A DNA stretch of 48,262 nt from Phycisphaerales bacterium (GTDB taxonomy: Bacteria; Planctomycetota; Phycisphaerae; Phycisphaerales; UBA1924). Below the pieces are notes generated by a model. The model ran no database searches, was not told where the DNA came from, and saw only the letters and a program-made list of their open reading frames with translations. The stretch covers positions 1 through 48,262 of the forward strand of contig JADLFW010000011.1 in assembly GCA_020849615.1 (NCBI GenBank). The letters run 5' to 3'. Positions 35,886 to 44,755 of the stretch are shown one piece after another. The translations under genes and the position numbers were made by a program. Positions within the stretch are counted from its first letter, which is position 1. Every line of letters starts with the position of its first letter.

Positions 35886-38237
35886 CTATCGGCTCCAATC
35901 GAGAACGCTGAGCACGTTGGAGAAGTCGTCGGTCCAGAGCGGATCGCCGGGGCGGTAGCGCATGGTCGACCAGTCGCGGTTGCGGTTGAGGTCGCCGAGG
36001 TCTTCCATGCGGCGGGCGATCATGACCCATTCGCTGGCGGTCTTGCCCATGCGCTCCTCCTCGGGGGAGGGCTTGTCGAACTTGCCGTAGCCGACGAGGT
36101 TGAGCTCGCGGCCCAGCGCGCCCAGCACGTGGGAGAGGTCGAAGTAGCGGTTGGAGATGTGCACGGCGATGATGCCGTCGGGGCGCAGCTTGCGCAGGTA
36201 CATCTCGAACGCTTCCTTGGTCATCAGGTGGACGGGGATGGCGTCGGAGCTGAAGGCGTCGAGGACGATGAGCCCGTAGCGGCCGTCGGCTTCCCTGGCG
36301 AGCATCTGGCGGGCATCGCCGACGACGATGCGGACGGGCTTGGAATCGCTGTCCTGCAGGTAGGTGAAGAGCTTGGGGTTCTGGGCGATCTTCACGACGG
36401 CGGGGTCGATCTCGAAGAACGTCATCTCCCGGCCCGCCTTGCCGTAGGCGGCGAGCGTGCCCGCCCCGAGGCCGACGAAGGCGCACTGGTCGAACTTGGG
36501 GTCGTCGTAGAAGACATCGAAGAGCGCGCCGATCGGGCCCGTGGGGAAGTAGTAGCTGAGCGGGCGGAAGCGGTGATCGTCCACCGTGCACTGGACGCCG
36601 TGGGTGGTCGTGCCGTGGCGGAGCGTGTGGAAGGCGCCGTCGGGGCGGCGGAAGACGTCGTAGATGCCGAAGAAGGTGCGTTCGGTGTGGATCCGGATGC
36701 CGTCCATCCAGCCCGTCCACAGCTGCACGGTGGACATGAGCACCGCGAAGGCGATCGCGAACGTCCAGCGGCGCTGCGACATGAGGAACGTCAGCAGCGT
36801 CGGGGGCAGGATGATGAGGAGCTTGATGCCGGTGCGCGGATCGATCTTCCACTGCGCGCAGAACTGCTCCACGGCATCGGAGGCGGCGGGGGTGCGGAAC
36901 AGGTAGTCGGGGACGCCGTACAGCAGGGAAGCGACCAGCAGCGGGCCCAGCACCGGTCCGAAGACCCAGTTGCGGGCCTTGGTCCACGCGGATGACTCGG
37001 CGGGCGGAGCTGCGGCCGGCCCGGCATCCCGCCGCGGTGCGCTCGTCGCCGCTTTTGCGCGGCCCGCGCGGCGCGACTGGGCAGGGGCAGGGCGGAGCAG
37101 GAGCGCCGCGACGACGGCGATGGGGTATTCGAGGAAGGTGTCGAAGGTGACCGGCGCGATGAGGGCGTTGAAGGTGCCTCCGGCGACGCCGCCGACCGCG
37201 AGCCAGAGGTAGTACTCGGTGAGCCCCGCGACGCCGGGCCGGGCGGCCGCCAGCCGGGCGTGGCACATCCAGGCCAGCACGAAGAACGACCCGAAGTGCA
37301 CCAGGATCTGCAGCCCGAGGAGGTTGCGGCCTCTCATCAGGAAGAAGACCCCCAGCGTGATGATGATCAGCGGGACAAACCGCGAGAGCTGCGCCGCCGA
37401 GACCTTCACCCGCGAGGAGAAGGCGAGGATGAAGGTGAGCAGGTAGAGCGTGAGCGGGATCACCCACAGCAGCGGGGCCGACGCGACATCGGTGGTCACG
37501 TGGCTTGTCGCGCCCAGCATGAGGCTGGAGGGGACCGCGGCGAGCGCGATCCACAGGAGCCGGTCGCGCCACGTGATGGGCCGTTCGGGCTGGGCGGGCC
37601 GGGCCCGGCTCTCGGCGGCGGTGGGCTCGGTGCCGGGCTTGGTGGCGGGCTTGGTGGCGGTCTTCCAGGCGCAGGCGGCGACCCCAGCGCCGAAGAGGAT
37701 GTAGCCGAAGGTCCAAAGCCAGCCCTGCTTCGAGAGCGCCACGGTGGGCTCGATGATGAAGGGGTAGGCCAGCAGGCCCAGGATGCTGCCGGCGTTGCTG
37801 GCCGCGTAGAGGAAGTAGGGGTCGGAGGCGTGACGGTGGCTCGTGCGCGAGAACCAGCGCTGGAGGAGCGGGCCCGTCGTCGAGACGGCGAAGTACGGCA
37901 GCCCGGCGGTCAGGGCCAGGAGCTTGAGGAGCCATGGAATCGGATTGTCTTCGGTGGGGGGGGTCCAGCCCGAGGGCATCCCCAGCGGGAGGGCGATCGC
38001 GGCCGAGAGGAGGACGAGGCCGTGGATGAGCGCCTGGGCCCGGACGGAGCGCACCCGGGAAAGCAGGTGCGAGTAGAAGTATCCCGCCAGAAGAAGGGCC
38101 TGGAAGAACACCATGCAGGTGTTCCAGACGGCCGGGCTGCCGCCCAGCATGGGCAGGATCATCTTGGCCACCATCGGCTGCACCAGGAAGAGCAGGGCGG
38201 CGGACAGGAAGATGGCGGCGGTGAAGATGGGCAGCAT
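35886..38237 (-). CDS. Membrane protein with spermidine-synthase-like domain, copy 1
   Basis: A 783-residue paralog of the next gene downstream. It has the same design: membrane helices from residue 3 (MLPIFTAAIFLSAALLFLVQPM, GSPAVWNTCMVFFQALLLAGY, STTGPLLQRWFSRTSHRHA), then the soluble domain with HGTTTHGVQ, FVGLGAGTLAAYG, FFEIDPAVV, VGDARQML and VLDAFSSDAIPVHLMT. Two Lys/Pro-rich or Ala-rich inserts (about 195-225 and 395-430) interrupt the membrane part at loops. A TACACT box (38263-38268, minus strand) may be the operon -10, and there is no clear Shine-Dalgarno. The copies are clearly homologous along their whole length but diverged, so the duplication is old. Both end with similar residues (FLWTDDFSN or PLWTDDFSN), suggesting conserved function. 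Confidence 0.85.
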   Translation of the reverse strand: MLPIFTAAIFLSAALLFLVQPMVAKMILPMLGGSPAVWNTCMVFFQALLLAGYFYSHLLSRVRSVRAQALIHGLVLLSAAIALPLGMPSGWTPPTEDNPIPWLLKLLALTAGLPYFAVSTTGPLLQRWFSRTSHRHASDPYFLYAASNAGSILGLLAYPFIIEPTVALSKQGWLWTFGYILFGAGVAACAWKTATKPATKPGTEPTAAESRARPAQPERPITWRDRLLWIALAAVPSSLMLGATSHVTTDVASAPLLWVIPLTLYLLTFILAFSSRVKVSAAQLSRFVPLIIITLGVFFLMRGRNLLGLQILVHFGSFFVLAWMCHARLAAARPGVAGLTEYYLWLAVGGVAGGTFNALIAPVTFDTFLEYPIAVVAALLLRPAPAQSRRAGRAKAATSAPRRDAGPAAAPPAESSAWTKARNWVFGPVLGPLLVASLLYGVPDYLFRTPAASDAVEQFCAQWKIDPRTGIKLLIILPPTLLTFLMSQRRWTFAIAFAVLMSTVQLWTGWMDGIRIHTERTFFGIYDVFRRPDGAFHTLRHGTTTHGVQCTVDDHRFRPLSYYFPTGPIGALFDVFYDDPKFDQCAFVGLGAGTLAAYGKAGREMTFFEIDPAVVKIAQNPKLFTYLQDSDSKPVRIVVGDARQMLAREADGRYGLIVLDAFSSDAIPVHLMTKEAFEMYLRKLRPDGIIAVHISNRYFDLSHVLGALGRELNLVGYGKFDKPSPEEERMGKTASEWVMIARRMEDLGDLNRNRDWSTMRYRPGDPLWTDDFSNVLSVLDWSR

Positions 38238-38347
38238 GCGAAGAGCCGGTTCGACGGGCGGAAGTGTAACGCGGGCCCGTCATCCGTACGCGGCGCCCGG
38301 CGTTCTGCACGGGCCGGGCCGGTTCCGTCCGCTTAGCATCCGGTCCC

Positions 38348-39124
38348 ATGGGCCCGACCCGGCGACGCTTTGATGTGGTCATCTCCGATATCGACGGCTG
38401 CCTCGCTCCGGAGTCGGCCCGGCCGTTCGACACCGCCGCGATGGCGCGGCTGGCGGACCACAACCGCCGGGCGGTGCGGGAGGGTGATGTCCCGGTGCTG
38501 ACGGTGTGCTCCGGGCGGCCACAGCCCTTCGCGGAGGCGGTCTGCCGAATCACGCACAACGACTGGGTGCCCTGCATCGCCGAGAACGGCGTGTGGCTCT
38601 ACGACCCCCGGGACGGGACGTACCACCGCGACCCGGCCATCACGGGCGATGACCTGCGGGCCGTGGCGGAGGCGATGGCGTGGGTGGAGCGTGAGCTCAT
38701 CCCGCAGGGATTCGTGGTCCAGCCCGGCAAGTCCGCATCGATTTCCCTGTTCCACCCCGACACCGCGCGGCTGCGGGTGCTGATGCCGCGGCTTGATGAG
38801 CACTTCCGCGCGAGCGGGTGGCCGTTTCGCGTGTCGATGACGGTGGCGTGGATCAACTGCGACCTGGATCACGTGAGCAAGGCGACCGGGGTCCGGCGCC
38901 TGATGGAGCGGGCCCGGCTGTCGCGGGAGCGGGCCGCGGGGATCGGTGACATGCCGTCCGACCTGGTCATGCGGGAGCACGTGTCGTTCTTTGCCTGTCC
39001 GGCCAACGCGGTCGAGGAGGTCCGGCGGGTCGCCGACTACATCTCGCCGCACGAGGAAATCGCGGGGGTGCTCGACATCCTGGACCGGCTCTCGGACCCG
39101 GCCCGGGCCCGAACGGGGTGGTGA
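38348..39124 (+). CDS. HAD-superfamily hydrolase (Cof/phosphatase type IIB)
   Basis: A 258-residue predicted phosphatase. Motif I is DVVISDIDGCL with the nucleophile and acid Asp pair, motif II lies in VLTVCSGRP, and motif IV GIGDMPSDL supplies the metal ligands, with the motif III Lys probably at SKATGVRRL. The cap inserted between motifs II and III (about 85-175) marks subclass II. This is the pattern of Cof-type and sugar-phosphate phosphatases such as trehalose-6-phosphate or mannosyl-3-phosphoglycerate phosphatase, so the substrate is open. TAGCAT ends 8 nt before the ATG with no ribosome site, suggesting a leaderless message. It is divergent from the membrane synthase operon. Confidence 0.85.
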   Translation: MGPTRRRFDVVISDIDGCLAPESARPFDTAAMARLADHNRRAVREGDVPVLTVCSGRPQPFAEAVCRITHNDWVPCIAENGVWLYDPRDGTYHRDPAITGDDLRAVAEAMAWVERELIPQGFVVQPGKSASISLFHPDTARLRVLMPRLDEHFRASGWPFRVSMTVAWINCDLDHVSKATGVRRLMERARLSRERAAGIGDMPSDLVMREHVSFFACPANAVEEVRRVADYISPHEEIAGVLDILDRLSDPARARTGW

Positions 39125-39333
39125 GGCCGGGCCCGTCGGGCGCTTCAGGGCGAAAAGCGTTGAACCGGCCCGGCACGACCGGTAACGTGGTCGGCGAGCC
39201 TTGACGGCTTCGAAACCGTGGCCAAGTGAACCGCGAAGATTCGACGGGTTCCACGAGCGAGCGGCCCGGGCCGATGAATCTCCGCCGCCGGTCGGCCGGC
39301 GCAGCATGCGAACGATCCGCGAGTCTGCCACTT

Positions 39334-40821
39334 ATGCACAAGCAACTGACGATGGTGATAATGGCGGGTGTTGCGCCGTGGGCCGGGCCCGGCTTCGCCC
39401 AGTGCACACCGCCGCCGCCCGCCCGCCTGCTGGCGCCGCTGGGGGCCGCGCAGGACCGGTTCGGCAGTTCGGTGGGCATGTCGGGGGATGTGGTGGTGGT
39501 GGGGGCGTACGCCGATGATGGGGCGTTTCCGGATTCGGGCACCGCGCACGTGTACCGGTGGAACGGCGCGGTGTGGAGCCACGAGGCCACGCTGGCCGCG
39601 CCGGACGCGGCGCTGGCCGATCAGTTCGGCAGCTCGGTCGCGGTGAGCGGGGACCTGATCGCGGTCGGCTCGCAGTGGGATGACGACCGGGGGATCGATT
39701 CGGGCTCGGTCTATCTCTTCCGGTACAACGGGGTGTCCTGGGACTTTGAGGTCAAGCTATCCGCCGCCGATGGGCAGCCGGTGGACCAGTTCGGGTTCTC
39801 GGTGTCGGTGCTGGCCCGCGCGGGCGGGGATGACCTGCTCATGGTCGGCGCGATCACGGATGATGAGCTCGGGGCCGACTCGGGCTCGGCGTACATCTTC
39901 CGCCGTGTGGGCGGGACCTGGGTGCAGGAAACCAAGATCGTCCCGCTCGATCTGCACGCCAACGACCGGACGGGGGCGTCGGTGAGCATCACGGCGGGCC
40001 CGGGCGGCGAGTTTGCGCTGGTGACCTCGTGGCTGCAGGACGACCTGGTCCGCGGGGTCGACTCGGGTTCGACGTACGTGTACCGCTTCGACGGCTCTGC
40101 GTGGGTGCAGGACGGCAAGCTGGCCGCGCCGGACGGGGCCGCCTTCGACTGGTTCGGCATCTCGGGAGCGATCGGCTCGGGCATTTCGGGCGAGTACGCG
40201 GCCGTGGGCGCGATCTACCGCGATGATGCGGGGGTCGATTCCGGCGCGGTGTATGTTTACCGGCGGCAGGGGGGCGTCTGGGAGTACGACGCCAAGCTGA
40301 TCGGCGACACGGTCACAGCCAACGACAACTTCGGGCGCAGCGTTGCGATCCTGCCCCGTTCCGCGGGCGGGGCGCCGGACACCGACATCATCGCGGCGGG
40401 GTCGAGGTTCGACGACCCGGGTTCGATCTCGAACGCCGGCACGGTCACGGTGTTCAGGCGGCGCGGGACGGGCTGGAGCCAGGATGCGGTCCTCAACCCC
40501 GATCCCGCGGCCACCGACCAGGAAACGGGCACCTCGGTCGGGCTTTCGGTGGACGGCGCGGGCCAGATCCGGGCGATCACGGGGGCTCCGCGCGATTCCA
40601 CGCAGGCCGCCAACGCCGGCGCTGCGTTCGTGTTCCCGCTGCCCTGCACGGCGATCTGCGCCGCCGACATGAACGCGGACGGGCTGATCGATTTCTCCGA
40701 CTACCTGATCTTCCTGAACCTCTACGACGCGGCCGACCTCCGTGCGGACCTCAATGGTGACTCGCTGGTCGATTTCTCCGATTATCTCGAGTTCCTCAAT
40801 CGATACGATGCGGGCTGCTGA
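39334..40821 (+). CDS. Exported FG-GAP repeat protein with dockerin-like tail
   Basis: A 495-residue secreted or surface protein. From ATG 39334 a signal peptide ends near PGFAQC; in-frame starts at 39226 and 39274 add Arg-rich residues and are less likely. About seven FG-GAP-type repeats follow, each like DRFGSSVGMSGDVVVVGA...DSGTAHVYRW, predicting a beta-propeller. The last 50 residues carry two Ca-binding loops DMNADGLIDFSDY and DLNGDSLVDFSDY, ending FLNRYDAGC. This doublet matches the dockerin-like C-terminal domain common in Phycisphaerae secreted proteins, thought to anchor them or act as a sorting tag. Binding partner unknown. The cohesin partner is not in the window. Confidence 0.85.
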   Translation: MHKQLTMVIMAGVAPWAGPGFAQCTPPPPARLLAPLGAAQDRFGSSVGMSGDVVVVGAYADDGAFPDSGTAHVYRWNGAVWSHEATLAAPDAALADQFGSSVAVSGDLIAVGSQWDDDRGIDSGSVYLFRYNGVSWDFEVKLSAADGQPVDQFGFSVSVLARAGGDDLLMVGAITDDELGADSGSAYIFRRVGGTWVQETKIVPLDLHANDRTGASVSITAGPGGEFALVTSWLQDDLVRGVDSGSTYVYRFDGSAWVQDGKLAAPDGAAFDWFGISGAIGSGISGEYAAVGAIYRDDAGVDSGAVYVYRRQGGVWEYDAKLIGDTVTANDNFGRSVAILPRSAGGAPDTDIIAAGSRFDDPGSISNAGTVTVFRRRGTGWSQDAVLNPDPAATDQETGTSVGLSVDGAGQIRAITGAPRDSTQAANAGAAFVFPLPCTAICAADMNADGLIDFSDYLIFLNLYDAADLRADLNGDSLVDFSDYLEFLNRYDAGC

Positions 40822-40847
40822 GCGCCCCGCCCGGCTATCCTTGGTCC

Positions 40848-41156
40848 GTGGATCCTGACGACCAGGTCTGCCTGTGCTTCCACGTGTCGCTGAGGAAGAT
40901 CCGCACCTTCCTCGCCCGCGAGAACCCACCCGTCGCATCACTCATTTCGGAGTGCCTCAGCGCGGGCACCGGCTGCCAGTGGTGCGTGCCGTTCCTGCGG
41001 CACCTGCACGCGCAGCATCAGCGTGGGGAGACGCCCGACCTCAAGGTTTCGCCGGAGCGATACGTGCAGGCCCGGCTCGATTATCACCGCACGAACGAGC
41101 GCGATGCGGATGTCGTGCGCGAGGCCAACGACGGGTTGAACGGGCCGGATGGGTAG
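40848..41156 (+). CDS. BFD-like [2Fe-2S]-binding protein
   Basis: A 102-residue protein with the four-cysteine BFD fold: CLCFHVSLRKI (CxC) and GTGCQWCVPF (CxxC), the same arrangement as bacterioferritin-associated ferredoxin and the [2Fe-2S] domain of NirB. The C-terminal 40 residues have no motif that I recognise. The role could be iron mobilisation or electron transfer; no bacterioferritin gene is nearby. The start is GTG 40848. It has no Shine-Dalgarno, but a TATCCT box ends 6 nt earlier, which supports a leaderless GTG start. It is followed by the GNAT gene, 25 nt further on. Confidence 0.82.
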   Translation: MDPDDQVCLCFHVSLRKIRTFLARENPPVASLISECLSAGTGCQWCVPFLRHLHAQHQRGETPDLKVSPERYVQARLDYHRTNERDADVVREANDGLNGPDG

Positions 41157-41181
41157 TGTCGGTTTTCTCGGGGGTGTTCTC

Positions 41182-41649
41182 GTGTCTGATCGTTACAACA
41201 TCGAAGAGGCCGCCGTCGACGGTGCTTCGCAGCGCTGCGAGGCGATCCTGCGCTCGATCCCGGAGTGGTTCGGCATCGAGGAAGCGACACTGAGGTACAT
41301 CGCGGCGGCGGCGAGGCTGCCGACGTGGATCGCATCGCTGGGCCCGCGCGATGCGGGCTTCATCACCATCAGCCGTCACTTTGATGAATCGGCGGAGATC
41401 CACTGCATCGCGGTCCACCGCGATTTCCACGGCATGGGCGCCGGCACAGCGCTGGTGCGGCTTGCCGAGGAGCATCTTCGTCAGCAGGGGGTGCGGTACC
41501 TTCAGGTCAAGACGCTGGGCCCGTCGAGGACCAACGTGGAGTACGCGCGGACACTGCACTTCTATCTCCGGCGCGGGTTCGCCCGGCTGGAAGAGATCAA
41601 CGGGCTCTGGCCGGGGATTCCGTGCCTGATCCTGGTGAAGAAGCTGTGA
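41182..41649 (+). CDS. GNAT family N-acetyltransferase
   Basis: A 155-residue GNAT protein. The acetyl-CoA-binding motif A is seen as IHCIAVHRDFHGMGAGTALV, with Gly-x-Gly after the beta4 strand; LQVKTLG and LHFYLRRGFARLEEIN follow, the latter the usual YxxxGF end. The GTG at 41182 is preferred because GGGGGTG lies about 8 nt upstream; ATG 41149 would overlap the preceding gene and add 11 residues. The substrate is unknown, although small-molecule acetylation is the commonest role. It converges with the TPR/alpha-CTD gene across a strong hairpin. Confidence 0.85.
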   Translation: MSDRYNIEEAAVDGASQRCEAILRSIPEWFGIEEATLRYIAAAARLPTWIASLGPRDAGFITISRHFDESAEIHCIAVHRDFHGMGAGTALVRLAEEHLRQQGVRYLQVKTLGPSRTNVEYARTLHFYLRRGFARLEEINGLWPGIPCLILVKKL

Positions 41650-41684
41650 TGTGAACGAGTGCTGCGGCCCGAACCTATCAACAG

Positions 41685-41712
41685 ACCGGCCCCGGCAAGA
41701 GCCGGGGCCGGT
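41685..41712. terminator. Bidirectional hairpin between convergent genes
   Basis: ACCGGCCCCGGC at 41685-41696 and GCCGGGGCCGGT at 41701-41712 form a perfect 12-bp stem with an AAGA loop, the strongest isolated hairpin in the window. It lies 35 nt after the GNAT stop and 26 nt after the minus-strand gene end, so it can serve both. There is no long T-run, so it may act as a termination or RNA-end-protecting structure. Confidence 0.65.
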
Positions 41713-41738
41713 GGTGCATCAACGGCAGGGAAGTGTGG

Positions 41739-42677
41739 TCAGGCCTCGATGTGCCGCAGCGCGAGCCCGTGCTCGGTGAGGCGCTCGCGGACCTCCTTCA
41801 GGGAGGTGGCGCCGAAGTTCTTGACGCCCATGAGCTCGGCCTCGGTGTGGCTGGCGAGGTCGCCCAGGGTCTGGATGTTGAGGTACTGCAGCGCCTTGCG
41901 GGCCCGGACCGAGAGCGAGAGGTCGCTGACCGGCTTGCCCAGCACGCCCTCCTGGCCCGTGCCCTTGTACTGCTCGATGAGGGCCTTGCGGGCCTGGCGG
42001 TGGGCATCCTCGAGACCCTGGCCCAGCTTCAGGTTGCGGGTCGCGAGCATCTTCTTGATTTCCTGCAGGCTCGACTCGCCGAAGTTCTTGTAGCTCATCA
42101 GCTCGGCCTCGGTGATCTTGAGCAGGTCGCCGAGCGTGCGGATGTTCATCTTCTTCAGGCAGGTGCGGGCCCGGACCGAGAGCTCGAAGTCGGTCACCGG
42201 CGTGTCGAACAGCGCCTTGCGCTTGAAGACATCGCGGTCGACCTCCTCCTCGATCACCATCTCGCGGCTCGCCTGCACATCCTTCATGTACAGCCGGGCC
42301 CGGGGGTGGTTGGGGTAGGTGTCGAGGACCTGGCGGAGGCAGCGCTCGGCCCGGGCGTAGTCGCCCCGGTCCTCGTGAGCGATGGCGAGGTTGATGAGCG
42401 AGTTGATCATCCGCGGGGGGCGCTCGCAGCAGCGCTCGTACATGGCGAGGGCCTCATCCTCCTCGCCGACGAGGTCGAGCTGGTATCCAAGGGAGAACAT
42501 CACCGACTGGTTGGTCGGGTCGGCCGCGAGGGCGCGGCGGAGTTCGCCGATCGAGCCCATGCGGTCGCCGGTCTGTTCGGCTTTCTTTGCCGCTGCGAGG
42601 GCCTTGGAGGCCGCCTGCGTGTCGCGACGCACCGATTCGTCAACGCCGATCACCGTATCCAGCGGATCGTGAGCCAT
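41739..42677 (-). CDS. TPR protein with two RNA polymerase alpha-CTD-like domains
   Basis: A 312-residue protein that is not RpoA itself. The start at ATG 42677 has GGAGAC about 8 nt upstream and a TATACT box at 42708-42713. TPR-like helices occupy about residues 20-135. Two copies of the alpha C-terminal helix-hairpin domain follow (about 159-219 and 247-309), reading PVTDFELSVRARTCLKKMNI / FGESSLQEIKKMLA and PVSDLSLSVRARKALQYLNI / FGATSLKEVRERL. These are very close to the E. coli alpha-CTD, whose Arg in VRSANC and Gly/Ser in LGKKS touch UP-element DNA. Arg, Gly and Ser are kept here, while the Asn and Lys contacts are not. It may recruit or mimic alpha at promoters, but its role is unknown. 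Confidence 0.85.
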   Translation of the reverse strand: MAHDPLDTVIGVDESVRRDTQAASKALAAAKKAEQTGDRMGSIGELRRALAADPTNQSVMFSLGYQLDLVGEEDEALAMYERCCERPPRMINSLINLAIAHEDRGDYARAERCLRQVLDTYPNHPRARLYMKDVQASREMVIEEEVDRDVFKRKALFDTPVTDFELSVRARTCLKKMNIRTLGDLLKITEAELMSYKNFGESSLQEIKKMLATRNLKLGQGLEDAHRQARKALIEQYKGTGQEGVLGKPVSDLSLSVRARKALQYLNIQTLGDLASHTEAELMGVKNFGATSLKEVRERLTEHGLALRHIEA

Positions 42678-42785
42678 TCGTTCGGGTCTCCGGGAGTTTG
42701 CGGCAGGAGTATAGAGCCCTCGCACGGTCTCTTCTAACACGGGCGGATGCCCCCCGCCCCTGGGCCTGGGAGCCGGGCCCAGGGG

Positions 42786-44288
42786 TCAGACCACGCCGTC
42801 GGTGGTCAGCCCGGCCGCCTGCACGGGCTCGGCCCGGTCCACCAGCCTGATGAGCTTCCATTTTCCGGTGAGGAACCGGCCCAGCAGGAGCACGCAGAGG
42901 CTGAAGATGTAGGAGGCGGCGGCGATCCAGGCCCCGAGGCTCTCAAGGCTGGGCACGTAGGTGACCATAGCGGTGCCGCCGCCCACGATGACCAGCCAGG
43001 AGGCGGCGACGGTGGCCAGGCCCGGGAAGACGGTGTCGCCCGCGCCGCGGAGGGCCCCCGACATCACCATGGCGATGGCGTCGAAGAGCTGGAAGCAGGC
43101 GGTGGCGATGAGCATGAGCGAGCCGAGGCGGACGAGCTCGGCGGCCTGCCCGGCGGAGGTGCCATCCTCGATGAACAGGCGCACGAGCGGGCCGCGGAAG
43201 ACCACGAAGATGATGCCGCACAGGCCCATGTAGCCCAGCGCCAGCTTCATCGCCAGCCAGGCCCGTTTCTCGGCGATCTCGGGCTTCTTCATGCCCATGT
43301 ACTTGCCCACGATCGCGGTGCAGGCGACCGAGATGCCCACCGCCGGCATGAACGAGAGCGACATGTACTGGTGCGCGATCCACCCCGCCGAGGCGTGCTG
43401 CTCGCCGAAGTGGCTCACCAGGTAGACCATGAAGAAACCCCAGCAGACCATCTCGTTGCCGAACATCAGACCGCCGGGCCAGCCGATGCGCAGCAGGTCC
43501 TTGATGTGCCGGCTGGACACTCGCCACGCCGAACGCGTCCGGTACTTCGCATCCATCCCCGGGCTGAGGAAGAAGAGCATCGGGATCGCCAGCTCGACCG
43601 CCGTCGCGATCACGGTGCCGTAGGCCGAGCCCGCGATCCCTATGGGCGGGATGCCCAGCCCCGTGGCGATCCCGCTCACCAGGTCGCCAAACGGGCCAAG
43701 CCCGGCCGGGACGGGCCCGTTGCCGAACACCAGGACCGCGCTCACCAGCAGGTTGACGATGTTGGCCGCAACTCCGGCGATCATCACGATGCTGGCCTTG
43801 TGCAGCCCGTAGAAGAACTGCGAGAGCGCCCGCGTCCACATGTTGAGGAGAGAGCCAAAGAGCAGGATCTGCCCGTACGTCGTGGCCCACGCGGCCTGAT
43901 GCGGGTCCATCCCCGCGACATTGAAGATCCACGGCAGCGCGAACGCGTAGGGCAGCAGCAGCACCCACCACGCCGCGGCCATCCACAGCCCGTTCCAGGC
44001 GTAAGGCGCGCCGCGCTCGGGCTTGCCCGCGCCCAGGTTCTGCGAGACGTATGTATTGATGACGCCGAAGAGGCCCATCGCGATCGACTGCGGCACCCAC
44101 GCCGCCAGCCCGCCGTTGCCCTGCGCGCCGACGTACTCCGGGCCCAGCCGCGACACGAGCCACTTGTCGCAGAAGGTCATGATGGTGTAGCTGGTCATCG
44201 TCGCGACGGTCGGCCCGGCGATGCGCAGCAGCTCGGCCAGCGGCGAGGCCGGCGTCTTGCCCGAATCGTTTGTGGCCGGGCCGCTCAT
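42786..44288 (-). CDS. MATE family multidrug/sodium antiporter
   Basis: A 500-residue inner-membrane exporter with about 12 membrane helices and MATE internal symmetry. MATE pumps expel drugs or metabolites in exchange for Na+ or H+. The start at 44288 (MSGPATNDSGK) precedes a short cytoplasmic segment and helix 1 (LLRIAGPTVATMTSYTIMTF). The NorM-type segment QSIAMGLFGVINTYVSQNLGAGK is present, as is DAIAMVMSGALRGAGDTVFP in the second half, the usual MATE signature. AGGA lies about 11 nt upstream. The 108-nt gap from the TPR/alpha-CTD gene suggests a separate transcript. Substrate cannot be predicted. Confidence 0.9.
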   Translation of the reverse strand: MSGPATNDSGKTPASPLAELLRIAGPTVATMTSYTIMTFCDKWLVSRLGPEYVGAQGNGGLAAWVPQSIAMGLFGVINTYVSQNLGAGKPERGAPYAWNGLWMAAAWWVLLLPYAFALPWIFNVAGMDPHQAAWATTYGQILLFGSLLNMWTRALSQFFYGLHKASIVMIAGVAANIVNLLVSAVLVFGNGPVPAGLGPFGDLVSGIATGLGIPPIGIAGSAYGTVIATAVELAIPMLFFLSPGMDAKYRTRSAWRVSSRHIKDLLRIGWPGGLMFGNEMVCWGFFMVYLVSHFGEQHASAGWIAHQYMSLSFMPAVGISVACTAIVGKYMGMKKPEIAEKRAWLAMKLALGYMGLCGIIFVVFRGPLVRLFIEDGTSAGQAAELVRLGSLMLIATACFQLFDAIAMVMSGALRGAGDTVFPGLATVAASWLVIVGGGTAMVTYVPSLESLGAWIAAASYIFSLCVLLLGRFLTGKWKLIRLVDRAEPVQAAGLTTDGVV

Positions 44289-44522
44289 GGTTCGACTCGA
44301 TCCTTCGCTCCGCCCCGGCACGACGCCGCGCGGGCCTGCGCTGTATTCCTCAGGTTTATGGTGACGGATGGCCCGATGTTCGCGGGCGATTGCGCCGCGC
44401 GATCCCACAAGACCCGTGGCGGCCCGTCAGCTTGTGTGGAGGATCGTCAGGGCCATCGGTGGGCTCGCTGAAAAGGCTGGGGAGGGTAGGCCGCCGGAAC
44501 TGTGCGGTCATCCCGCGGAGTA

Positions 44523-44711
44523 TCAAGGCCACTCCATGCCGTTTGTGCAGCGCACGAAGAGCCACGCCATCGCGAACAGCATCACGAACCCCGCTGCGGC
44601 CGCGGCCCAACGCGACTTGTATCCCGCACGAGCCCGGTGGTCGATGGCATCGCGATCGTCGCTATTTGTGGGCGGGTTCGTCTCGTGCGGTCCCGGATCG
44701 TCTGTGCCCAT
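44523..44711 (-). CDS. Small single-helix membrane protein
   Basis: A 62-residue protein of unknown function. The N-terminal 33 residues are polar (Asp/Pro/Arg-rich), followed by one hydrophobic helix (WAAAAAGFVMLFAMAWLFV) and a short tail with a Cys. GGGAG lies 7 nt before the ATG at 44711, supporting expression. It lies 44 nt downstream of pdxA on the same strand and is likely cotranscribed. The 234 nt beyond it, up to the MATE start, hold no convincing gene. Confidence 0.55.
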   Translation of the reverse strand: MGTDDPGPHETNPPTNSDDRDAIDHRARAGYKSRWAAAAAGFVMLFAMAWLFVRCTNGMEWP

Positions 44712-44755
44712 CGCGGTGCTCCCGGCCTTGCGGCACGCGGCTTTGTTCGTATGTG

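Noticed and set aside
33532..38577. A single 1681-codon minus-strand frame covering both membrane synthase genes
   Set aside because: Its upstream two thirds is an out-of-frame reading of the first paralog (Arg/Pro/His-rich). The two genes are in different frames, each with its own start and stop.
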